DNA from: Theobroma cacao
Taxonomy: Eukaryota; Streptophyta; Magnoliopsida; Malvales; Malvaceae
Reading direction: 5' to 3'
DNA: 64,000 bases
Assembly (NCBI RefSeq): GCF_000208745.1
Contig: NC_030851.1
Coordinates: 39,767,662-39,831,661 of the forward strand
Positions within the stretch are counted from its first letter, which is position 1, and the number at the start of each line of letters is the position of its first letter. A program made the position numbers and the translations under genes. Below the pieces are notes generated by a model, which was given only the letters and a program-made list of their open reading frames with translations, made no database searches and was not told the origin of the DNA. Shown piece by piece: positions 1-9,780 of this stretch.

Positions 1-96
1 TCGTCTCAAATCCGATTATAGAATACCCTAATCTTATATAACGGAGTCGAGTATCTACGGGTACCTTATAGTAAGGTACTTATTGCCATCCCTAGT
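1..96 (-). mobile_element. hAT-like MITE fragment (GGGTACCC family)
   Basis: Read on the minus strand, this begins with GGGATGGCAATAAGTACC and runs through degenerate GGTACC words, resembling the GGGATGGCAATGGG termini of plant hAT-type miniature elements. A second, better copy lies at 2037-2175, in the same place relative to the next AT-rich repeat. The fragment is cut by the window edge, so its other end cannot be seen. Assignment to hAT rests on terminal-sequence resemblance only. Confidence 0.4.
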
Positions 97-857
97 TGGA
101 AGTAAAAACTAAGGATGACATGGGGGAGGGAGGGGGACACTCCACGTAGGCTCGGGTTGAGATTAATTTGTGGGTTATGCAAATTGTCGATCACACTCCA
201 CGAAAATAAATATATTTATATTAAATATATATTATATTTTGTGTAAATTAAAATTTTTGTTTGTATATAATAATAACTTATTTTATATTAATAAATATAT
301 AATAATATTTGTATATAAATTAAAATATGTATATTATAATTAATAGATATATAATTATACAGTTATTCATAATATTTTATATTATGAAATATTACTGCCT
401 AAGTATAATAATTATAACCTTTTAATATGTAAGATATTTAATAATTATATATTAATTTTAAAATATAATTTATATCATTTAAAATATATACTTTGTAATT
501 ACATATTTCATGATCTTAATACATAATCATATTATATTATATATTTAGAAATGAAAATACCTATTATATTTAATACATGTATAATTTATTGTTATATTAT
601 TATATTAATCATAAAACGTTATTATATATATAATAGTAATTGTATTCTTTATAATATGATATTCATACTGTTTAAAGTTAACTGCAATTTAATAAGTATG
701 TTATTTAAATATATTAATGACATATTAATTAATAATTTGATAATTTTATCATAATTTATACTTATACAATTACATATGATTAAGAATAATATATTGTAAA
801 TATCGACCAAAATGACAAATTGGTAAAATTGGTAAAAGCTTAAATAATATCCACCCT
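97..857 (+). repeat. AT-rich repeat E, copy E1
   Basis: A GC-richer head (GGGGGAGGGAGGGGGACACT, then a GGGTTATGCAAATTG segment and CACTCCACGAAAATAAATAT) is followed by about 600 bp of A/T runs. It ends with TGGTAAAATTGG (821-832), which fits the pol III A-box consensus TRGYNNARNNGG. The B box seen at the end of other copies is lost: after CCACCCTGGCA the sequence switches to unrelated local repeats. Homologous copies start near 2176, 5471, 9781, 10830, 18050, 21691 and 24055. Short open frames inside it are by-products of the base composition and show no coding signature. Confidence 0.75.
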
Positions 858-1120
858 GGCACCTGTGGAAAAATATATCGTAATCCGACCTCCTTTCCTT
901 TGCCTTTTCAAAAATCCTTTCCGAAAAAATTCTTTAAACTTTAAATCCAAAAAATTCTTTAATTCTTTAAACTTTAAATCCAAAAAATTCTTTAAACTTT
1001 AAATCCAAAAAATTACCTCCTTTCCTTTGCCTTTCCAAAAATCCTTTCCGAAAAAGTTCTTTAAACTTTAAATCCAAAAAATTCTTTAAACTTTAAATCC
1101 TTTAAACTTTAAAAGTTGTA
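858..1120 (+). repeat. Module-specific tandem repeat block P1
   Basis: Overlapping copies of ATTCTTTAAACTTTAAATCC, with a longer unit (CCTCCTTTCCTTTGCCTTT, then AAAATCCTTTCCGAAAAA) present twice. The block lies between the end of repeat E1 and the TATA box of gene copy G1. The same interval in the other modules holds different repeats, so this is not conserved promoter sequence. Confidence 0.75.
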
Positions 1121-1123
1121 CCC

Positions 1124-1130
1124 TATAAAA
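1124..1130 (+). promoter_or_regulatory. TATA box of G1
   Basis: TATAAAA in the context CCCTATAAAAAGC, 53 bases before the G1 start codon. The same CCTATAAAA core precedes G2, G5 and G6, so it is the first conserved element after the variable P block. Confidence 0.6.
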
Positions 1131-1182
1131 AGCAACAATTTGCACAATTGAACACAACTTCACTCTCCTCTCGCCTCACAAA

Positions 1183-1528
1183 ATGGATTTGCGTTATGGT
1201 ATTCCCCCTCTATTGAACTTGATCTTCTTTTTCTTCTTGACTTCCCAACCCAGCCCCCGGGAGTGGAGCGGGAACCTCGTGGTGTCCTCAACCTTGGTCC
1301 ACTAATTTCCAATTTTGGAGCTGGCATTCCTACTTCTCGTCCTGATGCTTCTGCTACTCTTCCTCTTCACCTCGGCTGAAGTCCCTCTAAACCTCAACGC
1401 CATCCGCATCCGCCTTCGAGTTGGAGATTTCTCCATCGCCTTGACCATCCGCTCCTCTTCAAGACGACATTGAACTTGGACTCGTACACGAACAGCAGAA
1501 CTCGGCGAGTGATGCTGGCATGGTGTAG
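1183..1528 (+). pseudogene. G1: broken copy of the small hydrophobic protein family
   Basis: The start matches the intact relatives (MDLRYGIPPLLNLIFFFFLT), but codon 41 is TAA (1303-1305) where the relatives have CAA for Gln. Codon 30 is GGG where they have TGG. Downstream, homology resumes and then jumps from the region of residue 90 to that of residue 150 (junction near 1450). This internal deletion is shared with G3 and also puts the tail out of frame. The end given is the position matching the G2 stop. G1 could make only a 40-residue peptide with one hydrophobic segment. The shared deletion shows that G1 and G3 descend from one damaged copy, and the nonsense change came later in G1. Confidence 0.85.
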
Positions 1529-2036
1529 TTCTCAACTAGTTTAAATAAAGTGAGTGGTATTGCTCTGGATTCCACCCGGTGCAATGCCTTTAGAATTTCT
1601 TAGTTATTTACAGCTTGTTGATGTACTCTGTTTCAGTGTTTCATTGTTGATTTTAATTTCCCAGCAAAAGCTTTTGGGCACGCTTATTCTGTTCAGATTC
1701 TCCTTGTTCTTGTTTGTTGTCCAGTTGATTATGTGATAATATGCGGCTTTGATCTCTCTACTTGTTTTCGTTCAACTTTTGTTCGGTAAACCCTTACCAG
1801 TGCTCCATTTTTTCAATTTCGGCAAAATGTAGCTAAATTAAATTTTTAATTTAAATATATTAATGTCATCATATTAATAATTAGACTAACCATACTTTTC
1901 ATATATTTGTTAATTTTTAACAAAAAGAATTGCTTGTAAAGTTGATAAAATTTGAATATTTTTAATTTAATTATTAAAATAATAATAAAATATTTATAAA
2001 TGGTAATCGAATTTTGATAACAGGTATTTAGGAATG
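1529..2036 (+). other. 3' flank of G1 with a scrap of MinE intron, then AT filler
   Basis: Begins with a conserved 3' UTR-like stretch containing a poly(A)-signal match AATAAA (1544-1549). Homologous stretches follow every G copy. Near 1783-1829 is TAAACCCTTACCAGTGCTCC and following bases, which recur in intron 1 of the MinE gene near 27327-27370. This shows that the module once continued into MinE sequence here too. Positions 1830-2036 are AT-rich with no recognisable content. Confidence 0.6.
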
Positions 2037-2175
2037 GTGCCCGAACCCGATTCAAATAATGAAATTACTACCCAAATTCGTCTTAAACCTGATTATAGGA
2101 TACCATAATATTGTATAATGGAGTTGAGTATCCACGGGTACCCAATAGTAGGGTACCCATTGCCATCCCTAGGTG
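2037..2175 (-). mobile_element. hAT-like MITE fragment
   Basis: On the minus strand it starts TAGGGATGGCAATGGGTACC, continues with a second GGGTACCCGTGGATACTC word, and reaches GAATCGGGTTCGGGCACC at the far end. Plant hAT-type miniature elements have such a terminus. It is the better preserved counterpart of 1-96 and sits directly before repeat E2. Terminal matching is the only evidence. Confidence 0.45.
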
Positions 2176-2967
2176 GAAATAAAAGCTAAGGACGACGTGG
2201 GGGAGGGAAGGGGACACTCCACGTAGGCTCGGGTTGGGATTATTTTGTGGGTTATGCAAATTGTTGATTACACTCCGCGAAAATAAATATATTTATCTTA
2301 AATATATATTATATTTTGTGTAAATTAAAATTTTTGTTTGTATATAATAATAATAATAATAATAACTAATAACTTATTTTATCATAATAAATATATAATA
2401 ATATTTGTATATAAATTAAAATATGTATATTATAATTAATAGATATATAATTATACAGTTATTCATAATATTTTATATTATGAAATATTACTACCTAAGT
2501 ATGAAAATTATAAGCTTTCAATATGTAAGATATTTAATAATTATATATTAATTTTAAAATATAATTTATATCATTTAAAATATATACCTTGTAATTACAT
2601 ATTTCATGATCTTAATACATAATCATATTATATTATATATTTATAAATGAAAATACCTATTATATTTAACACATGTATAATTTATTGTTATATTATTATA
2701 TTAATCATAAAACATTGTTATAAATAATAGTAATTATATTCCTTGTAATATGATATTTATAATGTTTAAATTTAACTACAATTTAATAGTTATGTTATTT
2801 AAATATATTAATGAAATATTAATTAATAATTTGATAATTTTATCATAATTTATACTTATACAATTAGATATGATTAAGAATAATATATTATAACCATTTA
2901 CCCAATTGACTAGTTGGTAAAATTGGTAAAAGCTTAAACAATATTCATCCTTTCCTGAGTTCGATCC
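2176..2967 (+). repeat. AT-rich repeat E, copy E2, with A and B boxes
   Basis: The most complete copy of E. It has the same GC-richer head as E1, the AT-rich body, and a right end carrying TGGTAAAATTGG (2915-2926, all fixed positions of the pol III A box) and GTTCGATCC (2959-2967, matching the B-box consensus GWTCRANNC). The gap of 32 bases between boxes is normal for tRNA-like promoters. This suggests that E ends in a tRNA- or SINE-derived piece. Whether it is transcribed cannot be judged from sequence. Confidence 0.7.
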
Positions 2968-3440
2968 TTCTACTATGTCCTCAATCCTCCTATTGCACTC
3001 TGGGTCCCAACTATTCAAAACATCAAATAAAAACACATATAAAAACACTCCTATTGCACTCTGGGTCCCAACTATTCAAAACATCAAATAAAAACACTCC
3101 TACTCCTATTGCACTGTGGGTCCCATTAAAAGCATATCATGTAAAAACACTCCTATTAAAAGCATATCATATAAAAACACTCCTATTGCACGTTGCACTC
3201 TGGGTCCCAACTATTCAAAACATCAAATAAAAACACTCCTATTCAAAACATAGAACCCAACACAAAATAAAAACACTCCTATTCACAAAAGCACCTCCTA
3301 CAAACATCCAACACTCACTCCAACACAAAATAAAAACACTCCTATTCACAAAAACACCCACTCACTCCAACACAAAATAAAAACACTCCTATTCACAAAA
3401 ACACCCAACACTCACTCCTACCTACAGTAAGATCCTTTGT
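2968..3440 (+). repeat. Module-specific tandem repeat block P2
   Basis: About ten overlapping repeats of AAATAAAAACACTCCTATT joined to variable linkers, including CACTCTGGGTCCCAACTATT and CACAAAAACACCCA. The sequence has no counterpart in the other P blocks. It occupies the interval between the B box of E2 and the G2 TATA box. Confidence 0.8.
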
Positions 3441-3454
3441 AAGATCCTTTATCC

Positions 3455-3461
3455 TATAAAA
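3455..3461 (+). promoter_or_regulatory. TATA box of G2
   Basis: TATAAAA in ATCCTATAAAAAGAG, 97 bases before the 5'-most conserved-context start codon of G2 and 103 before the coding start. Confidence 0.6.
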
Positions 3462-3557
3462 AGAGAGCAGAGCAATGGGTAGAAAACTTAATTGAACACA
3501 ACTTCACTCTCCTCTCGCCTCACAAAATGGATCTTCACTCTCCTCTCGCCTCACAAA

Positions 3558-4094
3558 ATGGATTTGCGGTATGGTATTCCCCCTATATTGAACTTGATCT
3601 TCTTTTTCTTCTTCACTTCCCAACCCAGCCCTCGGGAGTGGAGCTGGAACCTCGTGGTGTCCTCAACCTTGGTCCACCAATTTTCAATTTTGGAGCTCGC
3701 ATTCCTACTCCTCGTCGTCATGCTTCTGCTACTCTTCCTCTTCACCTCGGCTGAAGTCCCTCTAAACCTCAACGCCATCCGCATCCGCCTTCGCGTTGGA
3801 GATTTTTCCATCGCCTTCACCACATCACTTGCAGCCTCACTCTTTTTTCCACCTTCGCTCTTCTGGCCTGTCCATATAATTTTCGTCCTCTTATCTCCCT
3901 GGCACGGCATGTTCTTTCATCTTTTTAAACACTTTCTCGGGTGGTTTTCTGCCACCCTTCGATCAGTTCCAACTTATTTCATCATCATCACCCAGAGTGA
4001 AGAAAGTTCAAACTCAGCTTCTCGTCAGGACGACGTTGAACTTGGACTCATACACGAACAGCAGAACTCGGCGAGTGATGACGGCATGGTGTAG
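3558..4094 (+). CDS. G2: small hydrophobic protein, unknown family, 178 aa
   Basis: I do not recognise this family. The intronless frame starts MDLRYGIPPILNL. It has a hydrophobic stretch at residues 7-21, a strong one at about 43-68 (rich in Leu, ending FTSAEVPL), and a third long hydrophobic region at about 86-130 containing FFPPS, SPWHG and HLFKHFLGWF motifs. The polar acidic tail (about 140-178) contains QSEESSNS and DDVELGLIHEQ. This predicts a small membrane protein with three or four membrane segments and an exposed acidic C-terminus. The leader CTTCACTCTCCTCTCGCCTC, ending ATGGAT, is duplicated in tandem (31 bp), so an earlier ATG at 3527 opens an out-of-frame 75-codon frame that overlaps this one. 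The start is chosen because residues 1-13 match all other copies. Translation may be reduced by the earlier ATG. Confidence 0.7.
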   Translation: MDLRYGIPPILNLIFFFFFTSQPSPREWSWNLVVSSTLVHQFSILELAFLLLVVMLLLLFLFTSAEVPLNLNAIRIRLRVGDFSIAFTTSLAASLFFPPSLFWPVHIIFVLLSPWHGMFFHLFKHFLGWFSATLRSVPTYFIIITQSEESSNSASRQDDVELGLIHEQQNSASDDGMV

Positions 4095-4740
4095 TTCTCA
4101 ACTAGTTTAAATAAAGTGAATAATATTGCTCTGGATTCCACCCGGTGCAATGCCTTTAGAACTTCTTAGTTATTTGCAGCTTGTTGATGTACTCTTTTTC
4201 AGTGTTTCATTGTTGATTTTAATTTCCCAGAAAAAGCTTTTGGGCACGCTTATTCTGTTCAGATTCTCCTTGTTCTTGTTTGTTGTCCAGTTGATTATGT
4301 AATAATATGCTGCTTTGATCTCTCTACTTGTTTTCGTTCAACTTTTGTTCGGTCTGGTTATTAACTTTCCGGGTTACCAACTTTTGTTTGGGATGGTGAA
4401 CTTGTTTGGTGGTGCGAAGGATGGTGGTGGTGGTGGCATGGATCCGAGGTTCTGCAAATGAACAAGGAGAGGTCTAAAATTGAAGAAACAGTTTTAGAGA
4501 GAGAGAGAAGAAGAAGAAGAGGAAGAAAGAAAGAAATTAAAACTAGGTGTGCATGAGGTGAGTCTCTGTTCATAGGAGTTAGGGTTTTAGTGTTTTTTAT
4601 TTGAAGGGTGTTTTAGTCTTTTTGTTAAATCTGTTATCGGTTGCTCCCAAGCCGCCTAAGACACCAAAGGGAGTCTGAAATCTTAATATAAAATAAGATG
4701 ATATTAATAGTTTATAATTGGTATAGTTTATAATTGGTAT
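4095..4740 (+). other. 3' flank of G2 and duplicated low-complexity segment
   Basis: A UTR-like flank with an AATAAA signal just after the stop is followed by sequence nearly identical to 6480-7130 behind G3. It contains GGTGGTGGTGGTGG (about 4421) and a GAGA/GAAGAA run (about 4495-4530). The end (CCCAAGCCGCCTAAGACACC) resembles CCCGAGCCGCCTGAAACACA in the MinE promoter, so this is again module DNA that originally led into MinE. A 70-codon His-rich minus-strand frame (4361-4573) is a product of the GGT repeats; I do not call it a gene. Confidence 0.6.
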
Positions 4741-5470
4741 ACTAATATGTTGAATTTAACCAACGATCAAAAGATTCATAATAGATAATAATTTTATATA
4801 ACATGTAAATAAAAAAAAAAACAAAAAAAAACTTGTAATAGTTATCTAAAAAAGTTGAGCTCGACGATGTTTCTTAAATTCAAATTCATCAATTATTGAC
4901 TCTGTACTGAAAAGACTGATAACATATTTCTCAATATAAGCAACTAAATTATCTGTAAAAAACTTATCATCCATTTTGTTTCGAAGTCTTGTTTTCATAA
5001 ATTTTATTGCTGAAAAGCCTCTCTCTGTAATTGTTGTAGAAACCGAAAGAGTCAAAATAATATAAATAGAAAGAAGAAAGTAAAAGAAAACTTTACCTTA
5101 ATGGTAGGTGATATTTGTCTTTCATTGTCCAAACTCACAAGCTCATAAATCTCTTTTGAATAATAAGATGTGTTTTAATTGTGAGTTACAAGAAAAAAAA
5201 TAAAAATAAAAAGACACAAAAGAGAAGAGAAAAAGAAAAAGTGAAAGAGAAATAGAGAAACTTAAATTAGGGTCAAGTTAAATAAGTTTATAAAGTTGTT
5301 TGATTTTTTTATTTATATTAATTATTAAATAAAAAATTTATTTTGAGTGGGTCATTAATAATATATAATAAATAAAAATTTTGGGGGGGCCATTGATAAA
5401 ATGTATATAAAAAATAAATATTTTTTAAAAATTCATGGCCCCCCCATTGTTGGCTTACCCTCGCCTTGCT
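4741..5470 (-). mobile_element. Remnant of an hAT transposon
   Basis: It contains the C-terminal end of an hAT-type transposase (next entry) with AT-rich flanks and a terminal-looking G/C run (GGCCCCCCCATTGTTGG near 5442-5458, and GGGGGGGCCATTG near 5384). It interrupts the module between the G2 flank and repeat E3, whose 5' part is missing. No intact terminal repeats or target duplication could be defined. Confidence 0.55.
4846..5160 (-). pseudogene. hAT transposase C-terminal (dimerisation) domain fragment
   Basis: Read on the minus strand, a first piece (5097-5160) ends ELVSLDNERQISPTIK before a GTAAAG splice-donor-like site. A second open piece (5055-4846) contains LSVSTTITERGFSAIKFMKT, then KTRLRNKMDDKF and FSTESIIDEFEFKKHRRAQ. 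This order is characteristic of the C-terminal dimerisation region of plant hAT transposases related to the zinc-finger MYM/TTF type. The zinc finger and the catalytic core are absent, so it is a dead fragment. Confidence 0.75.
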
Positions 5471-5918
5471 TTTAATATGTAAGATATTTAATAATTATAT
5501 ATTAATTTTAAAATATAATTTATATCATTTAAAATATATATTTTGTAATTACATATTTCATGATCTTAATACATAATTATATTATATTATATATTTAAAA
5601 ATGAAAATACCTATTATATTTAATACATGTATAATTTATTGTTATATTATTATATTAATCATAAAATGTTATTATATATATAATAGTAATTATATTTTTT
5701 ATAATATGATATTCATACTGTTTAAAGTTAACTACAATTGAATAGATATGTTATTTAAATATATTAATGACATATTAATTAATAATTTGATAATTTTATC
5801 ATAATTTATACTTATACAATTATATATGATTAAGAATAATATATTGTAAATAACGACCAAAATGACAAGTTGGTAAAATTGGTAAAAGCTTAAATAATAT
5901 CCACCGTGAGTTCGATGG
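5471..5918 (+). repeat. AT-rich repeat E, copy E3 (5' truncated)
   Basis: Starts abruptly at TTTTAATATGTAAGATATTT, which lies about 300 bases inside full-length copies. The left part was replaced by the hAT remnant. The right end keeps TGGTAAAATTGG (5871-5882) and a weakened B box GTTCGATGG (5910-5918). Confidence 0.7.
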
Positions 5919-6110
5919 TCAACCATATCATCAATTTCTACCTCTCTTTGACGAGTAGTGACTCCATGTCTGAAAAAAAATTCCATAAACTACCTCTTTG
6001 ATGAGTCACTCTCTGAGAGAAAAAACTCCATGTGACTCCATTCTGAGAGAAAAAATTCCATAAATCCATGTGACTCCATGTCGGTCCCAAAAGAGAACTT
6101 AAAACTAGCG
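5919..6110 (+). repeat. Module-specific repeat block P3
   Basis: Short interleaved repeats of CTCTTTGACGAGTAGTGACT, CATGTGACTCCAT and GAGAGAAAAAACTCCAT. They are unlike the other P blocks. No clear TATA box follows before the leader of G3. Confidence 0.65.
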
Positions 6111-6150
6111 CACAATTGAACACAACTTCACTCTCCTCTCGCCTCACAAA

Positions 6151-6441
6151 ATGGATTTGCGTTATGGTATTCCCCCTCTATTGAACTTGATCTTCTTTTT
6201 CTTCTTGACTTCCCAACCCAGCCCCCTGGAGTGGAGCTGGAACCTCGGGGTGTCCTCAACCATGGTCCACCAATTTTCAATTTTGGAGCTGGCATTGCTA
6301 CTTCTCGTCCTGATGCTTCTGCTACTCTTCCTCTTCACCTCGGCTGAAGTCCCTCTAAACCTCAACGCCATCCGCATCCGCCTTCGAGTTGGAGATTTCT
6401 CCATTGCCTTGACCATCCGCTCCTCTTCAAGACGACATTGA
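6151..6441 (+). pseudogene. G3: shortened copy of the hydrophobic protein family
   Basis: An open frame of 96 codons whose first 88 or so residues match the family. At the junction (about 6418) the sequence jumps from the position of residue 90 to that of residue 150 in the wrong frame, ending TIRSSSRRH. The third hydrophobic region and the acidic tail are missing. The same deletion is present in G1, but here the frame up to the junction is undamaged, so a 96-residue membrane peptide with two hydrophobic segments and a basic end could be made. I treat it as a pseudogene because the conserved C-terminal half is absent; a new short protein is possible. Confidence 0.65.
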
Positions 6442-7094
6442 ACTTGGATTCATACACGAACAGCAGAACTCGGCCAGTGATGCTGGCATGGTGTAGTTCT
6501 CAACTAGTTTAAATAAAGTGAGTGGTATTGCTCTGGATTCCACCCGGTGCATGCCTTTAGAATTTCTTAGTCATTTACAGCTTGTTGATGTACTCTTTTT
6601 CAGTGTTTCATTGTTGATTTTAATTACCCAGAAAAAGCTTTTGGGCACGCTTATTCTGTTCAGATTCTCCTTGTTCTTGTTTGTTGTCCAGTTGATTATG
6701 TAATAATATGCCGCTTTGATCTCTCTACTTGTTTTCGTTCAACTTTTGTTCGGTCTGGTTATTAACTTTCCGGGTTACCAACTTTTGTTTCGGATGGTGA
6801 ACTTGTTTGGTGGTGCGAAGGATGGTGGTGGTGGTGGCATGGATCCGAGGTTCTGCAAATGAACAAGGAGAGGTCTAAAATTGAAGAAACAGTTTTAGAG
6901 AGAGAGAGAAGCAGAAGAAGAAGAGGAAGAAAGAAAGAAATTAAAACTAGGTGTGCATGAGGTGAGTCTCTGTTCATAGGAGTTAGGGTTTTAGTGTTTT
7001 TTATTTGAAGGGTGTTTTAGTCTTTTTGTTAAATCTGTTATCGGTTGCTCCCAAGCCGCCTAAGACACCAAAGGGAGTCTGAAATCTTAATATA
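6442..7094 (+). other. 3' flank of G3, duplicate of the G2 flank
   Basis: Nearly identical to 4080-4740, including the AATAAA signal, the GGTGGTGGTGG run and the GAGA/GAAGAA stretch, ending in the CCCAAGCCGCCTAAGACACC word related to the MinE promoter. The extended identity outside the coding part shows that G2 and G3 modules shared a recent duplication or conversion. No gene is seen. Confidence 0.6.
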
Positions 7095-8149
7095 AAATAA
7101 GATGATATTAATAGTTTATAATTGGTATAGTGTGCTGGAAGTGGAAATCAATGAGGAAAGGTTGGTTATTTTGTTAGAGATCAGTTTGTGTAGATATGCT
7201 TTTGTTCTTTTGTTCACAACATCCTGGAGCATTGTCAATGAGGGTGAATTCTGGGATTGGGCTCCTGTTAGTTTTTGTTCATTTTCAAGTGTGGGGTATA
7301 CTGATATAAGTAAGGTCGAGTAGTATTGGGGGATATGCTGATCTATTTAGAGAAGTGGCCTTTTCTAGTTGTAATTCTTTTCAATTTCAATCCCTATAAT
7401 AATCTCAGACTAATAATAATATTAAAGATATATTTATATAAAAAAGTTTTGTCACTTTTGAAGCTTGAGAAGCAAAGGAGAGTTGGATCCCAGCAGGGGA
7501 AGAAGTCAGATATGCTTTAAGCAAAACAATTTCCCACATTAGGACTTGACTTGATGACTTCATTTTTATTTTTTCCATTGCAATATTGATGTACTATGAA
7601 ATGCTAAGACCGCGTCCGCAGCCAGAAAAACAGCAACATTTTGATTAAGAATAAAACAAAATGATCAAAGCTACGATGATCTTTTCAATTTTGCATGCAT
7701 TCTCTCTCTAAAGGTTTCAATAGATTCATTCAATCTTTCTCTCCCTATTTAGGATTTTAGGATTCAAATCCAAAGAATAAAACATTTAAATATAAAAGAA
7801 TCTTATTTTTTTTTGGTCAGTTGGAGAAAATTTAACATTATTATCTAATGAAGATTATAAAGTTTTATTTGAAAAAAAAATATTAACATGTTATGTGAAA
7901 AAAATGTCATATCATATAAGTATTTACATAAAATTTATTTATAAAAAAAAAATAGAGGTAAATTGTGGTGACACCTACAAGGCTATTTGAACCTATTTAT
8001 ACTCCGCTACAGAATAAACGCTAAGAAAAAAAATTATAATGATACAATCCTAAGACTAAAAACAGGACAAAAAAAAAACACACACTCAACCACCCAAACA
8101 ACAGAAACCCAAAATTCCAAATAAAATAAATTATTTTTTTGTGATGGTG
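7095..8149 (+). repeat. Duplicated segment S, copy 1
   Basis: From GTGTGCTGGAAGTGGAAATC onwards this matches 14,060-14,990 behind G4, through GGATCCCAGCAGGGGAAGAA, CCCACATTAGGACTTGACTT and TTTCAATAGATTCATTCAAT. It shows that the G3 and G4 modules carry the same downstream DNA. Short frames within it differ between the copies, so I see no conserved coding sequence. The last part (about 7900-8149) is AT-rich. Confidence 0.6.
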
Positions 8150-8592
8150 AGGTATGGGCAATGCCTGAGTTTTTGTTTAAGGTTGGTTTGAGTGTAGGGA
8201 GGTGAATGAGTCTTGTGTCTTTTGAGTGGTGGTTTTTTTTAATTGTAATGATTATGCCTTTGTTCTTGTTTTCTTTGGGATTGGGAGAGTGGTCTCTTTG
8301 ATGCAGGGATGTACAGACAAGGTTTTTGAGTGCCTGTAACCCCCGGGGCTTAAGTGTAGAGGAGGGGTAGATGCAGTGGTCTTATTTTTGTGTTCTTGGG
8401 ATTGGTTTGGTTTGTACAGGGGAACTGTGATATTTTGCTGGTTTTTTGAAGAGGTTTTGGTAAGATATATCAGGCTAATAGGACTGATATATGACCCAAA
8501 ATTTCCTGCTCTCTTCTCACTGCATGTTTGGAGGTGAATTTTATTCCCTCTCTTCAATGAATGAAATTGTTGCTTTTCAAAAAAAAAAAAAA
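8150..8592 (+). mobile_element. LINE-like 3' end with poly(A) tail
   Basis: A T/G-rich stretch that is less AT-rich than its surroundings ends TTCAATGAATGAAATTGTTG, then a run of 14 A (8579-8592). Plant LINE 3' ends commonly finish with a TTCAATGAAAT-type phrase and a poly(A) tail. It is absent from segment S copy 2 at the matching place, which fits a later insertion. No reverse transcriptase domain is present, as expected for strong 5' truncation. A processed pseudogene end is an alternative. Confidence 0.4.
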
Positions 8593-9175
8593 GCCCAAAA
8601 CCCAGAAAGAAAAACCAACGAAATGCAAAGAAAAGTGAAGTAAAATTCAAAAAAAAAAAACTTACTGATCACATGAAGTGGGAAAAGCACACAGTTTCCG
8701 AAGGTAAGTAGGAAAAAGAGAAGGAAATGAAAGGAAATTGCGAAGAGAAAGCGAGAAAGAAGAGACGTAGCTGGGAAGATGCACTGAAGGGCAGAAGAGT
8801 CACATGGGGCTTATTGTATGCTTTGCTTCAATTGGTTAAAAAAAAAGAGTAAAATACATTAACATTTTTAATTTTTAATCATAATTATATGTGAATTTAT
8901 TAATTTTTAAAGTGCTTCTTCGACATACCGACTCGGTCACCAGAGATAAGGTAGAGTTTTTTTTTTTAAATTATAATTTAATAATTTTAAAATTAATAAA
9001 AAGTAAAATTATTTTCTTAATATTGATATGTCATCAAATTAAGAATTTACTAACAATTAAATTTATGTGTTTAGAGGAGATACTCTTTCAAAACAGAATA
9101 TTCATTTTAAAAATTAATAAACTTAAATAAAATTATAATTAAATATTAAAAAATTCATATATTTTGCTCAATATT

Positions 9176-9570
9176 TTATTTTGCAGACACGAAGTCAAGG
9201 AGGAAGAAAGGATTTCTCCCAAAGTTTGTGTTATTGTGTGTTATCTGGGATTGGTCTTTGGAGTTTTTGTTTGGGCAGGGCTTGTTTTGAGGATAAAGCA
9301 GTATTAGTGGGGTATTCTCAACTGTTTTGTGAAAGAATACTGACCAATACACTAGAGAATTTGGTCTTTCTTTTGTTTGTACTCTTGCGACGGGGAAGAA
9401 CTCCATTCCCAAACTGTTAATGAAGGCAGGAGTATGATTTTCAAGAAAAAAAAAGGAGGTAGAAACTCTAAATGCTAGTCGGTTCACGCAACCCTCAGTG
9501 GAAGCCACCGTTGCTACCTCTTTCATATATTTCAATTCTGAACTCAATCAATGAAAATCTCTCAAAAAAA
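9176..9570 (+). mobile_element. Second LINE-like 3' end
   Basis: Similar in texture to 8150-8592 (T/G-rich, with TGGGATTGGTCTTTGGAGTT) and ending CTCAATCAATGAAAATCTCT followed by A7. The two copies are only loosely similar. The stretch between them (8593-9175) holds a purine-rich tract (8690-8800) and AT-rich sequence, with nothing I can name. Confidence 0.35.
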
Positions 9571-9780
9571 TTAACAAAAATAAAAAAAAATGATAAATTA
9601 AACAAAAGATTTCATTGAGTCGAAGTAAATTTCTTTACTTTGCACCATCTTTATCTTCTACAATAATATTTATACAAGTTTATTCAAATAAAAATAAGTT
9701 ATATGTATTTAAGAGAAATGACGAGAATTAATATGTTCATATATGTTCAAATAAAGTGTTCTTTTTTCAACCCATTCAAC
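9571..9780 (+). repeat. Flank repeat F, copy 1
   Basis: Contains TTTCATTGAGTCGAAGTAAA, CTTTGCACCATCTTTATCTT and AAAAATAAGTTATATGTATT. Related copies are at about 15,250-15,440, 17,130-17,300 and 21,490-21,690. Copies 1 and 4 are directly followed by repeat E, so F marks the left edge of the older module. Confidence 0.6.

Noticed and set aside
551..754. A 67-codon frame rich in Ile and Tyr that recurs at 24,174 and, in part, at 22,130
   Set aside because: It lies inside the AT-rich repeat E, other E copies break the frame, and its composition follows directly from A/T runs.
2776..3048. Minus-strand frames ending YLNN repeated at 5732, 10526, 12512 and 18464
   Set aside because: All are the reverse of the same E repeat end; there is no start context, and the N-terminal parts differ because they fall in different P blocks.
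3551..3910. Arg-rich minus-strand frames opposite each G gene
   Set aside because: Antisense shadows of the G coding frame; they end or break wherever the G copy has an indel.
4361..4573. A His-rich minus-strand 70-codon frame, with a 71-codon twin at 6762-6977
   Set aside because: Conserved only because the DNA segment is duplicated; the His run is the reverse of GGT repeats, and the matching stretch at 25,880 does not keep the frame.
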